Source of the DNA: Berkiella sp964496435
Lineage (GTDB): Bacteria > Pseudomonadota > Gammaproteobacteria > Berkiellales > Berkiellaceae
Direction of reading: 5' to 3'
DNA: 64,000 bases
Assembly: GCA_964496435.1 (NCBI GenBank)
Contig: CAZBZP010000003.1
Span: 124,001 to 188,000, forward strand
Shown here one piece after another: positions 42,515 to 51,191 of this stretch (position 1 is its first letter; each line of letters opens with the position of its first letter). The notes below the pieces were generated by a model. That model saw only the letters and a program-made list of their open reading frames with translations, had not been told where the DNA came from and ran no database searches. The position numbers were made by a program, and so were the translations under genes.

Positions 42515-43404
42515 GCAACGCTCTCTAATTTGTGACATTTCTTGTTTCTGGCTTCAACTAATATTTTTTTAGCTCGAATAACTTCTGCTAATAAGCTTTG
42601 AAAAGTGGGATAATTGCCGTCGCGCTCAATAATGACTATAAGTGGCTGATCAACACTTTGTGCCAGAATGGCAAGCAAATCAAAAACGGGATCTGGCACA
42701 TCATGAAGATGATCATCCAGCATTCTTTTGCCCATGGCATTAGACTCAAAACCGGGTGGTTCTTTTATCCATTTACCGCCGCTTAAATGCACCATACGAA
42801 CTTGATGAAGCGCAAAGGTATGTAGATAATCGATGGGATTAAAACCAAAGTTAATAGCATTCGAATAGAGATTGTTTAAATCAAGCAATAAAGAGCAACC
42901 TGATGGTTGAAGAATGTGATTAACCCATAGTGGCTCAGGCATTATTGAACCTGGTGGATTTATCAAAGTCGCTATATTTTCAAGCGCGGGTAAACTGCCA
43001 ACCGTTCTTTTTATTCGTTCTACATTCTCAAGTGCGCCTTCAATAGTAGCCATGTTACGAGGCGGCGCAGCAAGATGTCCGATTTCAATATCATTCGCTC
43101 TGACAAAAGCCAAATGCTCTGACCAGATAGGAGGTGCTAAATAATCAATGACCCTGGCTAATTTTTCTAATCGCATTTGATTTACGGCTAAAGAGCTTGC
43201 TAAACCAAGCCCTACCCCATGATAGACAACTGGCACTTGGCTTTCTAAAGTTTTTAAGGAGCGTAGCTTTGATTTTGAACAATTGAAATAATCATCAACA
43301 ATCACTTCAACAATGTCTATGGTATCAAGATGAGAAAGTATATAAGGCCCAAGCTCTACCCGCCACCCTAGGCCAACAAGATCATTTTGACCTAACTTCC
43401 GCAT
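42511..43404 (-). CDS. DUF692 / MNIO-family multinuclear iron oxidase
   Basis: 297 residues with the DUF692 TIM barrel. Probable metal ligands are His in VVYHGVGLGL, WSEHLAF, Glu in LPALENIATL, LLLDLNNLYSNA, MVHLSGG, LDDHLHDVPDP and VIIERDGNYP. MNIO enzymes oxidise Cys (or Asp/Asn) residues in peptides with several iron ions (MbnB, TglH, bufferin BufB). The start is ATG 43404, inside the end of the upstream gene (13-bp overlap), with AGGA seven bases before; it is read just after the Cys-rich tail of that gene. Strong physical coupling suggests the tail is its substrate. Confidence 0.9.
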   Translation of the reverse strand: MRKLGQNDLVGLGWRVELGPYILSHLDTIDIVEVIVDDYFNCSKSKLRSLKTLESQVPVVYHGVGLGLASSLAVNQMRLEKLARVIDYLAPPIWSEHLAFVRANDIEIGHLAAPPRNMATIEGALENVERIKRTVGSLPALENIATLINPPGSIMPEPLWVNHILQPSGCSLLLDLNNLYSNAINFGFNPIDYLHTFALHQVRMVHLSGGKWIKEPPGFESNAMGKRMLDDHLHDVPDPVFDLLAILAQSVDQPLIVIIERDGNYPTFQSLLAEVIRAKKILVEARNKKCHKLESVA

Positions 43405-44297
43405 CCGCCACATCCTGAACAACTGCCACCACAGCTTGAGCCTGAGCCTGAGCCACAACTCGAACCCGCCCCACAGTTAGTGTTGGATGAAGTTGTGTCA
43501 AAGGGCTTAGGGTAAAGCTTTTTGATAAAAGGAAAAGTAAGCGGACTCAAAACAGAAACGCCAAATACTGCAGCCACTAACACTGCTTCATTTGTTTCAC
43601 CGCCTGCATCTATCCAGGGACTGCGGCTTCTGAGCCCCGTAAACATAATTTCTAAATCTGTTAAAACACGCGCTCCAAGACTTGTCTTTTCGCTTTTATA
43701 CATTCTAATGAGTAAAGCAAAAAATATGCACGCCAACGCTACTAAATACCAGATATTATGATATCCGCGTTCTAGCGCTATGCTAATTTTTGCGAATGCC
43801 AAGCCACCTAACAGCAATAATGTTAAGCAGAATAAGGGACGTCTTTCATCCCTTATTTTTTTACCAGCCAAAAGCCGCCTTTCAATAAGTGACTCCCTAT
43901 ATTCTTGCGCTGCCATGATGGTCGATGCATCATGATGAATCGTATATAGACTGCCAGGCTTGGCATATTTTTCTGATAAGATGGCTTTCTCAATAGGGCG
44001 GCGGGCATGATCAATTGCTTCAATATTTTTAGTGCTAATCTCTATATCAAATTTCTTATCAGCGACTTCTAACAATCCTCTGTCAACCAAAGATATGACT
44101 GCAATTTTAATGGCTTCATTGATGCCACCACGCAATGTTGCAATTTCATAAGGATCAGATAGAGCAAGTTTTGGGATAGGAAACCTATTTTCTTTTGCTC
44201 TAATGGCATATTTAAAAATAATTAATGTTAATAAGCCAATAATAAGATAGAACAAAAGAAACTGCGGACCTGTCATATCAAGTGGGTTCATAAGCAT
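43392..44297 (-). CDS. TIGR04222-type membrane protein with Cys/Gly/Ser-rich C-terminal tail
   Basis: 301 residues: an N-terminal helix (FLLFYLIIGLLTLIIFKYAI), a soluble stretch (~30-155; LRGGINEAIKIAVISLVDRG), more helices (LFCLTLLLLGGLAFAKI, WYLVALACIFFALLIRM), a hydrophobic segment near 240-260, then a ~34-residue tail with six Cys spaced by Gly and Ser (CGAGSSCGSGS, SCGGSCSGCGGCGS). The body and tail match my recollection of the TIGR04222 family, found beside DUF692. The tail is the probable peptide substrate of the MNIO enzyme downstream, whose start lies in the tail codons. Start ATG 44297 follows GAGG. Confidence 0.85.
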   Translation of the reverse strand: MLMNPLDMTGPQFLLFYLIIGLLTLIIFKYAIRAKENRFPIPKLALSDPYEIATLRGGINEAIKIAVISLVDRGLLEVADKKFDIEISTKNIEAIDHARRPIEKAILSEKYAKPGSLYTIHHDASTIMAAQEYRESLIERRLLAGKKIRDERRPLFCLTLLLLGGLAFAKISIALERGYHNIWYLVALACIFFALLIRMYKSEKTSLGARVLTDLEIMFTGLRSRSPWIDAGGETNEAVLVAAVFGVSVLSPLTFPFIKKLYPKPFDTTSSNTNCGAGSSCGSGSGSSCGGSCSGCGGCGS

Positions 44298-44304
44298 AGC
44301 AACC

Positions 44305-45042
44305 TCACTTTATGTCCTGAACATGTTCATACATTGCTTTTAAAAGGCTAAGAGTACCCAAAACTGTTTTTTCAGCTTCGCCATGTTTTAGCTCTTGCTC
44401 CTCGCGGGCGATTGAAAAATTTTTTAAGATATCTGACCAATTATCTACCGCTAATTCTTTGCATAACTTCTCAAGGGCTTCTTTTGGATGCACTTCATTC
44501 GTACCTTGCAAAGAGAGAATGGTTGCAGCGCTTGCACGAATGGGGCCAGCCACATCGGCAATGATAGGTACTAATTGTTCTTCACGTAGGCTGACCAAGG
44601 CATATCTTTCACGCAATCTGAGGCTGAGATTAACAATCACTTGCTTTAAACGATGAATAATAGCACTTCTTGCGACTTTGAGATTTATGAAAGGATCATC
44701 CCCACATAAAACGCGATGTCGGCTTAGTATATCAGTGAATTTAAGTGCAAAGGCATCAGCAGCAATGGCTATTTCTGTATCAAGAATAAACATCACCTGT
44801 AACTGTATAGCAGCATAGGCTATGCGCATTTTTTCACGCAATTGATTTATTTGTGCTACATCAAAAGCTTTTAACACCAACATGAGATTAACATCAGAGG
44901 AGGGTCTTAAGCGCCCTTCAGCCGCAGATCCATATAAGACGATAGACAAAAGATTAGCACCACAAACATGTTTGGTATGTTCAGTAAAATCAAGCAGAAC
45001 TTTTTGCACATTCTCAGAGAGATCTTTTATTTTATCTTGCAT
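44305..45042 (-). CDS. Nucleotidyltransferase-like protein, first gene of the MNIO operon
   Basis: 245 residues. The N-terminal motif SIVLYGSAAEGRLRPSSDVNL is the MNT/pol-beta nucleotidyltransferase signature, but the second catalytic Asp of the DxD pair is Asn (SDVN), so activity is uncertain. The remaining ~160 residues are helical (RERYALVSLREEQLVP, RASAATILSLQG). It ends seven bp before the TIGR04222 gene, so it belongs to the same transcript. Start ATG 45042 has AAGG upstream; TTG 45045 is the alternative. Its role with an MNIO enzyme is unknown. Confidence 0.75.
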   Translation of the reverse strand: MQDKIKDLSENVQKVLLDFTEHTKHVCGANLLSIVLYGSAAEGRLRPSSDVNLMLVLKAFDVAQINQLREKMRIAYAAIQLQVMFILDTEIAIAADAFALKFTDILSRHRVLCGDDPFINLKVARSAIIHRLKQVIVNLSLRLRERYALVSLREEQLVPIIADVAGPIRASAATILSLQGTNEVHPKEALEKLCKELAVDNWSDILKNFSIAREEQELKHGEAEKTVLGTLSLLKAMYEHVQDIK

Positions 45043-45156
45043 CAAACACCTTGATTTCCAAGCTAGCTAAGGCCAATTCTGTCAAAGGGCTACTGGCTTA
45101 GCAACCCTTGCAAAGCAAACAATCTTAGTGGCTGACTTAATCCTAGATTTATGAGA

Positions 45157-45711
45157 CTATCGAGATCTTTTAAGCTCATCGCTTGATTTTGAAATTTCTT
45201 GCACTTTTATTATTTCTGGATAGGGTAATCGCTTGGCAGTATTGGCTTGCTGTAAATAAAGAATTGGCTTTGCCCGTCGCGGTATTGAACTCATCTCAAA
45301 TTGCGCTTGTGATGGCCAACTATGCGCAATGTAGCTTAATGTTTCATTTACAGTTGTGTCCTTAAAACGCATATTCACTGATGCTTCATATTCCTTAAAG
45401 GCTGGCACAAGAATCTCTAAGACATGCTCTTTTAATTCATCAACATTAAATGATAAACATCTCAGCCTACCCTCTTTAAGGTGAAAATTAAGCTTAAAAT
45501 TATCTACAATTTCTTGAAAATTGGAATAATAACTTTGCTCTTCTTCCACTGAGGCAAATTCAAAAAGTTCTTGAATTTGCTCTATTCGTTGTAATGCCAA
45601 TTCAAGAACTTCTTGAATTTGCATAACTGCCCTTTCAGGCGTGAAGCTCCCAATAAGTTCTTCACTTGCATCTGAAAAGGCTGAAGAAGAATTATTTGCG
45701 CCTGATAACAT
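45157..45711 (-). CDS. Hypothetical protein (184 aa)
   Basis: No family recognised. A long helix-rich region (QIQEVLELALQRIEQIQELF) spans ~30-60, a mixed region ~70-150 includes WPSQAQFEMSSIPRRAKP, and a polar tail (KVQEISKSSDELKRSR) ends it. No signal peptide. A strong GGGAG ribosome site precedes the ATG. It stands upstream of the MNIO operon on the same strand, 114 bp from the nucleotidyltransferase; a shared transcript is possible. Confidence 0.65.
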   Translation of the reverse strand: MLSGANNSSSAFSDASEELIGSFTPERAVMQIQEVLELALQRIEQIQELFEFASVEEEQSYYSNFQEIVDNFKLNFHLKEGRLRCLSFNVDELKEHVLEILVPAFKEYEASVNMRFKDTTVNETLSYIAHSWPSQAQFEMSSIPRRAKPILYLQQANTAKRLPYPEIIKVQEISKSSDELKRSR

Positions 45712-45975
45712 TGTGTGCTCCCTTTGAAGAAATCAGTGTATGCGAAAGCGTAAATATGTCAGCATTGATTTACTCAATAAGGAGCCAACAACAAAAACAT
45801 AGCTGATTTTTACAGCAAATTCAACGAAATCACCTTGGGATATTTTAGAGCTTGCAATTCAAGCTCAGTGAATATTTATACATCAATACTGCGCAGAGCA
45901 TTTATATATTAGTGTAAGAAGTCTATTTCAACAAAAGAGAGAAGCTCAAGCCTGATTAAATAATGCTGCACATAT
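45712..45975. other. Non-coding spacer, nothing recognised
   Basis: AT-rich DNA between divergent genes 45157-45711 and 46078-46794. Apart from the possible promoter listed next, I see no ORF or stable hairpin in the 366 bp. Confidence 0.5.
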
Positions 45976-46004
45976 TTGTGTGGCAATTTATTCGACGATA
46001 TAAT
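45976..46004 (+). promoter_or_regulatory. Possible sigma-70 promoter for the 46078 gene
   Basis: TATAAT at 45999-46004 is a perfect -10 box, and TTGTGT at 45976-45981 (17-bp spacer) is a fair -35. Start of transcription would be about 65 bp before the ATG. This rests on consensus match only. Confidence 0.35.
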
Positions 46005-46077
46005 CTTGGCTCATTACTTCTCAAATAAAGCATGATATTATGCGCGCCATTGATAATAAGATAGATGAGAGTCGGCG

Positions 46078-46794
46078 ATGCTTAATGGTTACGATGAAAA
46101 TTCAACTCCAAATCAACACACAGCAACAATAACGAATAATCCAAAAAAACCCAAACCACTGAGTGTCAGAAATGGTGAGCATGCATATATTGTTGAAGAA
46201 GATGAAATGACTGAACCAGATGCACCGCCAGATGAAGATGACAACCTTGCTGTACTAATCGAAATGCTCAGTATAAACTCAGATTACTTTGCTGAGCATG
46301 AGATCTTTAATGACATATCTGAAGTTGATGATTACGAAATTGAAAGGTTAATTCTGGGCCCTTTTGCTAAGCGCAAAGAAGATGCTAATGAGCTCACCAA
46401 TGATAGACCGCTTAAAAAACAGCATTTTACTCAAGGGCTCAAAATTGAGCCTAAAGTTGATAATGATCTTCAACCCCAAAATAACTCACGAAAGAAATTG
46501 CGCCTGACCATTACCAATGATCCTGTTGATGAACAAGCGATACCACATGTGCGTAATAACAATCTGCATCATGACAAACCATCAAAAAAGCTAGCGCTTA
46601 CCATAACGAATGAACCTATGAAGGAATTAAAGAGAGCACGCAATCACAATGATAACTATCTGCAGCATGATAGACCACTAAAGCAATTACAATTTTCAGT
46701 AAGCCATGGCCCTCATAATGGACTAAAACGGCATAATGCAGAAGAACTCATTCAAGAGAATGCTATCTATAAAAAAGGACGTATTGGGTTGTAA
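46078..46794 (+). CDS. Repeat-containing hypothetical protein (238 aa)
   Basis: No recognised domain. Acidic near residues 40-90, then two to three ~35-residue degenerate repeats in the C-terminal half: KKLRLTITNDPVDEQ..., KKLALTITNEPMKELKRARN and KQLQFSVSHGPHNGLKR, each preceded by DKPS/DRPLK. Each unit may be a beta-strand pair. It looks hydrophilic and lacks a signal sequence. Genes of this type with short repeats are often lineage-specific in Legionellales. A hairpin follows the stop. Confidence 0.6.
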   Translation: MLNGYDENSTPNQHTATITNNPKKPKPLSVRNGEHAYIVEEDEMTEPDAPPDEDDNLAVLIEMLSINSDYFAEHEIFNDISEVDDYEIERLILGPFAKRKEDANELTNDRPLKKQHFTQGLKIEPKVDNDLQPQNNSRKKLRLTITNDPVDEQAIPHVRNNNLHHDKPSKKLALTITNEPMKELKRARNHNDNYLQHDRPLKQLQFSVSHGPHNGLKRHNAEELIQENAIYKKGRIGL

Positions 46795-46805
46795 TGTTTC
46801 TGATG

Positions 46806-46828
46806 GGCCCTCTTCGCATAAGAGGGCC
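46806..46828. terminator. Hairpin after the repeat-protein gene
   Basis: GGCCCTCTT (46806-46814) pairs with AAGAGGGCC (46820-46828), loop of five. It lies between convergent genes; no T-run follows on either strand, so it is at best a weak terminator. Confidence 0.5.
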
Positions 46829-46870
46829 ATGTTGAGGAAGGTTAAGACAAAGCTTTACAAGATGCAAAGT

Positions 46871-48022
46871 TTAGCCAAATAAAATATCACGCCCTAACTG
46901 AACCTTTTCAGTATTATTGGATTTGTTCAGCATGATTACCACACCTGCTTTTTCCGCTGGAAGATAGGCCATATAGCTGGACATGCCATAACCACCGCCT
47001 GTCTTATCGATAATAATCTTCTTGTTTGCAAAATCCGCATGCTCAACAATTTGCTTAGGCTCAAAGGTAGGATCGCCATTTTTTGCATAATTTACAAAAT
47101 ACGTATCCCCCATGGCTTTATCCAATTGGGCAATATCATGTGCTTGCCAAGCAAGTTGTTCACAAGAAATTTTATCAGCAAAACAATAGGTATTCTCATG
47201 TGCTAAAGGTATAGCAGACTTAAGCGTTTTATTATGTAAAGCCTCATAATCCATATGCGCTTGTACATATTTAGCCATGTCTGTCACAGTTGATTTCAAT
47301 GAAGCAGCTGCAAACCAAGGTTCCTCCTTGCGGCTAAAAGGCACAACATTATTTTCCTTATCGTGCCCGACAGCAAGAAGTTTTTCTTTATCTTGGGGCA
47401 AATTCAAATAGGTCGATGTCATTTTCAATGGTTTTAATATTTTCTCATTTAAAACACTTTCATAGGGTTTAGCATAGACATTTTGTAGTACATATCCCAT
47501 GGTGCCAATGCTGACATTCGAATAGTGATATTTGCTTGCAACAGGCGCATCAATTTTGAGCTTGTTATAACTTTTCACAAGTTCAGCATAAGAGCTGGGG
47601 TGTGGGTCAAAATCAAATGGCAAAGAAGATACATGAGAAAGCAATTGGCGTGATGTGATTTGATTCAGGTTATCATTTTTCAAATCGGGGAAATATTGCA
47701 CAAAAGGTGCATCTAAATCTAACTTATTTTCAACAGCAGCAATAGCACCTAAAGTGCCGGTAAAGGTTTTGGTAAAAGAAGCAATCGTAAAGATGGTATC
47801 TTTGCTTACGGGGATATTTTTCTTCGCATCAGCAAAGCCATAATTAAAAATACGGGTTTGATTATTTTTTATTACCGCAATCGCAAGGCCGTCAACTTGG
47901 TTTTTCTGCATAAACTCATGGGCCAGCTTATCAATATCACTATTTGATAAGGCGGCATTTGCACAATGCGGCAATCCTAAACCCAGAGAAAGTAAAAGTG
48001 GCGCAATATATTGCTTATTCAT
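46871..48022 (-). CDS. Class C beta-lactamase-family serine hydrolase (AmpC-like)
   Basis: 383 residues with a signal peptide (MNKQYIAPLLLSLGLGL, cleaved after CANA), so periplasmic. The catalytic triad motifs are complete: SFTK (SxxK) near residue 65, YSN in HYSNVSIG, and KTG in DKTGGGYG. Length and motif spacing fit class C (AmpC-type) enzymes; D-alanyl peptidases and esterases share the fold, so beta-lactamase activity is likely but not certain. No ampR-like regulator is adjacent. ATG 48022 is chosen because the signal sequence then starts properly; an upstream ATG at 48079 is in frame. Confidence 0.85.
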   Translation of the reverse strand: MNKQYIAPLLLSLGLGLPHCANAALSNSDIDKLAHEFMQKNQVDGLAIAVIKNNQTRIFNYGFADAKKNIPVSKDTIFTIASFTKTFTGTLGAIAAVENKLDLDAPFVQYFPDLKNDNLNQITSRQLLSHVSSLPFDFDPHPSSYAELVKSYNKLKIDAPVASKYHYSNVSIGTMGYVLQNVYAKPYESVLNEKILKPLKMTSTYLNLPQDKEKLLAVGHDKENNVVPFSRKEEPWFAAASLKSTVTDMAKYVQAHMDYEALHNKTLKSAIPLAHENTYCFADKISCEQLAWQAHDIAQLDKAMGDTYFVNYAKNGDPTFEPKQIVEHADFANKKIIIDKTGGGYGMSSYMAYLPAEKAGVVIMLNKSNNTEKVQLGRDILFG

Positions 48023-48178
48023 TATCGTTATAACTCCCTGATTGCTGATATCTTCATAAGTGGTTTTGAGCAGAATCATATCATTTGTATTGGATTTTCC
48101 AAGACGATGACAGAATTATGTCGCCTTACTTAATAATGCCCAAGCTTTAAGCAGGGCCAAAAAATTCGACTATGCACA

Positions 48179-49096
48179 TTAACCACTACTTAAAACTATC
48201 TCTAACTCTTCAACCGTTTGCTTTCTTTGCTCAAGCGCCATTTTTCTTAGATGAAGCATTTTATTTTTAATCCCCGGTAATTCTTTGATATCAATGGGCA
48301 ATTCCATTAATTCCCATTTAGGCTCTAGCTCAAAGAAGGACAGCAGAAAATGCTTTTCCTCATCTACTAACATCGTCACAATGTTTTTGCAGATAAGATC
48401 TCTTAACTTAATTAATTGTTCATTATCCGTTACAACGCTGGTCAAACCACTTAAAGAGGATGAAAAGTCTGCTGGAAAAGGTTGCAGCACTGGATTAAGC
48501 AATTCTTGAGGCGCACGTGCATGAGCGGCCAGATAGACGACTAAGGCTTTTATCATCTCATCAGAAAGACCTTCTTGCCCCCAAAGTAATTTCATATCAA
48601 ACAGATCCCAGGGAGCCTGATTCTCTAAAATAGCTAATAGTTTTGCTGCATATAATTCTTCAAATGAAAGCACCTGGATTGAAGCTGAGCGCTCTAAAAC
48701 CTGAGAGACCCTTACTGGTGTTTTCATTTCTTTGACGGGATATATTGTTCCTCGAAAGACAAAATCAGGGATTATTTTTATTCGTGTCTGTTCTGATTGC
48801 ACTTCTATTTTTGAAATAAACTCCCCCTCTTCATCCTTATGCACAATCACATCCACCCCCAAGCTGCTTTTTAGATTAGCAACTATTCTTTCAAAAGCAG
48901 CATTGGCATTTTCTAGGGTGGCATTTTTCGATTCAATGGGGCAATACGCTAAATCAATATCTGCGCTTAAGCGCGGCAAATCGCGAATGAAAAAATTGAT
49001 GGCAGTATCGCCTTTTAGCGCAAAGATTTTCTCTTGCGCTATAAAGGGAAGCACATCCATCACTAATCTGGATTCAGCTAAAAATGTTTTATTCAT
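48179..49096 (-). CDS. AbiEii/AbiGii-family nucleotidyltransferase
   Basis: 305 residues with the motif ALKGDTAINFFIRDLPRLSA followed by DIDLAY, the DUF1814/AbiEii nucleotidyltransferase signature (GG/GD-T, R-x-S-x-DID). Mid-protein FEELYAAKLLAILE is also family-typical. In phage-defence systems AbiEii is the toxin of a type IV toxin-antitoxin pair with AbiEi, acting on tRNA acceptor ends (as shown for MenT relatives). No AbiEi-like antitoxin adjoins it, so it could be an orphan, partly degraded or reassigned copy. The two catalytic Asp residues are intact. Confidence 0.8.
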   Translation of the reverse strand: MNKTFLAESRLVMDVLPFIAQEKIFALKGDTAINFFIRDLPRLSADIDLAYCPIESKNATLENANAAFERIVANLKSSLGVDVIVHKDEEGEFISKIEVQSEQTRIKIIPDFVFRGTIYPVKEMKTPVRVSQVLERSASIQVLSFEELYAAKLLAILENQAPWDLFDMKLLWGQEGLSDEMIKALVVYLAAHARAPQELLNPVLQPFPADFSSSLSGLTSVVTDNEQLIKLRDLICKNIVTMLVDEEKHFLLSFFELEPKWELMELPIDIKELPGIKNKMLHLRKMALEQRKQTVEELEIVLSSG

Positions 49097-49165
49097 ACAT
49101 CATACTTCTATATAAAAAAAAGGACTCTACTTTATTCATTAATCACTTTCTTATAGCTTCCTTAC

Positions 49166-50863
49166 TCAAATATTGAGGCCAACACTTGTGTGTGTTTGGT
49201 TTTTTTCCTTTTTTTCTAGCGTTATTTGATTCAGTTTAAAGTGCATTATCATTTGAGCATAAGCTGCCTCAGACCACATAACGGTTTCGCTGTAACTTTT
49301 ATGGCATTGAATAAATTTTCTGGCCAATTCAAGGTGCCCATGAAAACCATTTAAGGCTTTATCAAGCTCATCTACTCGTTGCACAACAAGCGTTGCATTA
49401 AATTCACTTGGATTATCTTCATATTTTTCAAGTAATTCTTTAACTGTCTTATCCATAGTGAGAGACGTTTTTAAGCGATGATAAACTTGATACAAATCAG
49501 CATGTTTGAGTAATTTGGCCTTGACTATATTCGGACATGTCATGGAAATAACCGAATCTCGATATATTTTTAGCATTTGTTCATCGCTAAGTTTATAAAG
49601 GCGCTGCACCTTGTTCCACTCTGAACCAACTGAACAGCCATTAGGTGAAGGCTCAAAGTCCCCTTTTTGCGTAGTTAGGCCTTGAACACGATCCCCCCAA
49701 AATACGGGATCATCGGAATTAATGGAAAAACGAATGCCTGCATTGATAAATTCTTTAATAGGGTGTTCACTCAATGCATTGATATTATCAATTAAGAGCA
49801 AATTGCTGGTGGGCGATAATTCAACAACCAAAGGTTGAAAAAGATAGTTTAAGCATTCCCTTTGGGTATCATCAACACAAATTAATTCAAGCTGTTTTTT
49901 TAAGGCGTCCTCATCAGCATCCGTATTTAAAACACCCTCTTCATCAAGCTGTACTAAAAGTTGTTGGGCGCGTATGGAGGGGTTAGGCGATTGCGCAAGT
50001 AAGGCTAAAAAGAATTTTGCAGGGTTACTTAAACGAACTAATCGTTCTATGGTCTTGGGGCTTTGAAAAGCTGTGATTGCATGCCCAACGCGGCATAATG
50101 GCCCCAGTGTGCTCAGTGTGTCATCTAAAAATTTTGGTGGGGCCAGCTCACAAATATGGGGGGCAATATGCAAACCCATTTCTCTTGCTCTTTTCATGGT
50201 TTGGGCAAATTTATGTGCAGGATTATTAACCTCATCTCCTGCAAGGCCAATCGTCGTCACGTAGGGGTGTCGATAATTTTTAATACAGTCCAGCAGCTCT
50301 TCGGCTTTTTCGATAGGATCATGGCGTAATATAACCATGATGATTTCAGCGCTTATTCCTTCCTTGCCTGCTTTCTCGATAGCGCTGGCAACAGCATCGA
50401 TATATTCAGGATATGTTAAATTATTTAGATGCTTTGATTTCGTACTTAATGTTGTGCGAACCTTATCAGCAATCTGTTCAACCTGGGTATATTCCTCAGG
50501 TTTCTTAAAAGGCGAAACAAACAAGGTGCGTTCTACCTTGGTGTGATCATAAGAGCATGTCATCGCCACATGGGTTAAGCCTTCACTTTTGCAACGACGC
50601 AAGTAAGTAAGCACCAGCTCTTCTACATCTTGCGGGGTGTTAATAAATAAAGACATCAGATCATAAGCCGTGAGGAACTCTAAAAAATTTTTAGCCGTAA
50701 ATTGATGAAGCACAGGCTCAACTTCTTTAAATATTTCTCCTAAGCCATTTCTTTGTGCCATGGTTTCTAATAAGTCACGATAGGCTGTGGCTTCAATATG
50801 AACATGTTGTTCGGTTTTGGGTAGCTGCTTAAAAGAAATCGGTAAAACTGTTTGGCTTAGCAT
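49166..50863 (-). CDS. Adenosine deaminase-like hydrolase, enlarged (565 aa)
   Basis: Amidohydrolase of the adenosine/AMP deaminase family. The metal-binding start KTEQHVHIEAT, active-site GLAGDEVN (Glu proton donor), His-containing VGHAITAF and late SINSDDPVFWG (catalytic Asp pair) all appear in order. It is much longer than the ~340-residue norm: an extra ~90 residues lie between HAITAF and VELSPTSN, and ~150 lie at the end. It would deaminate adenosine or deoxyadenosine to inosine; the insertions suggest a different substrate or partner. No signal peptide; cytosolic unless secreted by type IV. Confidence 0.82.
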   Translation of the reverse strand: MLSQTVLPISFKQLPKTEQHVHIEATAYRDLLETMAQRNGLGEIFKEVEPVLHQFTAKNFLEFLTAYDLMSLFINTPQDVEELVLTYLRRCKSEGLTHVAMTCSYDHTKVERTLFVSPFKKPEEYTQVEQIADKVRTTLSTKSKHLNNLTYPEYIDAVASAIEKAGKEGISAEIIMVILRHDPIEKAEELLDCIKNYRHPYVTTIGLAGDEVNNPAHKFAQTMKRAREMGLHIAPHICELAPPKFLDDTLSTLGPLCRVGHAITAFQSPKTIERLVRLSNPAKFFLALLAQSPNPSIRAQQLLVQLDEEGVLNTDADEDALKKQLELICVDDTQRECLNYLFQPLVVELSPTSNLLLIDNINALSEHPIKEFINAGIRFSINSDDPVFWGDRVQGLTTQKGDFEPSPNGCSVGSEWNKVQRLYKLSDEQMLKIYRDSVISMTCPNIVKAKLLKHADLYQVYHRLKTSLTMDKTVKELLEKYEDNPSEFNATLVVQRVDELDKALNGFHGHLELARKFIQCHKSYSETVMWSEAAYAQMIMHFKLNQITLEKKEKNQTHTSVGLNI

Positions 50864-51191
50864 GGTACTTCCTTTTATTTATGATTTATTAGGTATTTGG
50901 TCCAAAGAAATCTTATTATTTTTACTTATTCGAATAGCTTGTAGAATTATCTGCTAGGCACATTCTACCTAAAAAATGGTTAAGGAGGTTTGGCTTTAAC
51001 AAGTAAGATACTTGCTATTTTAGGAAGTAACTCACAGAAATATATCATATTATGCTATTAGAATAACTACTTGTTAAGCCCTTACTCCAACGCTTGTGTA
51101 TATTTTGTAGTTTATCTTGCCTTATTTTACCGTGTTGTGGGGAGCTTAAAAATATGCAAAGATGGCTGCCCAAATTACTTAATCTTGAACC
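50864..51191. other. Non-coding spacer, nothing recognised
   Basis: 328 bp between divergent adenosine deaminase and rlmA genes. AT-rich; promoters for both must lie here, but no box is strong enough to mark. Confidence 0.5.

Noticed and set aside
7582..46794. TNNPIDEQ near the ScpA start resembles TNDPVDEQ in the 46078 protein
   Set aside because: Only eight residues; likely chance, and the rest of the two proteins differ.
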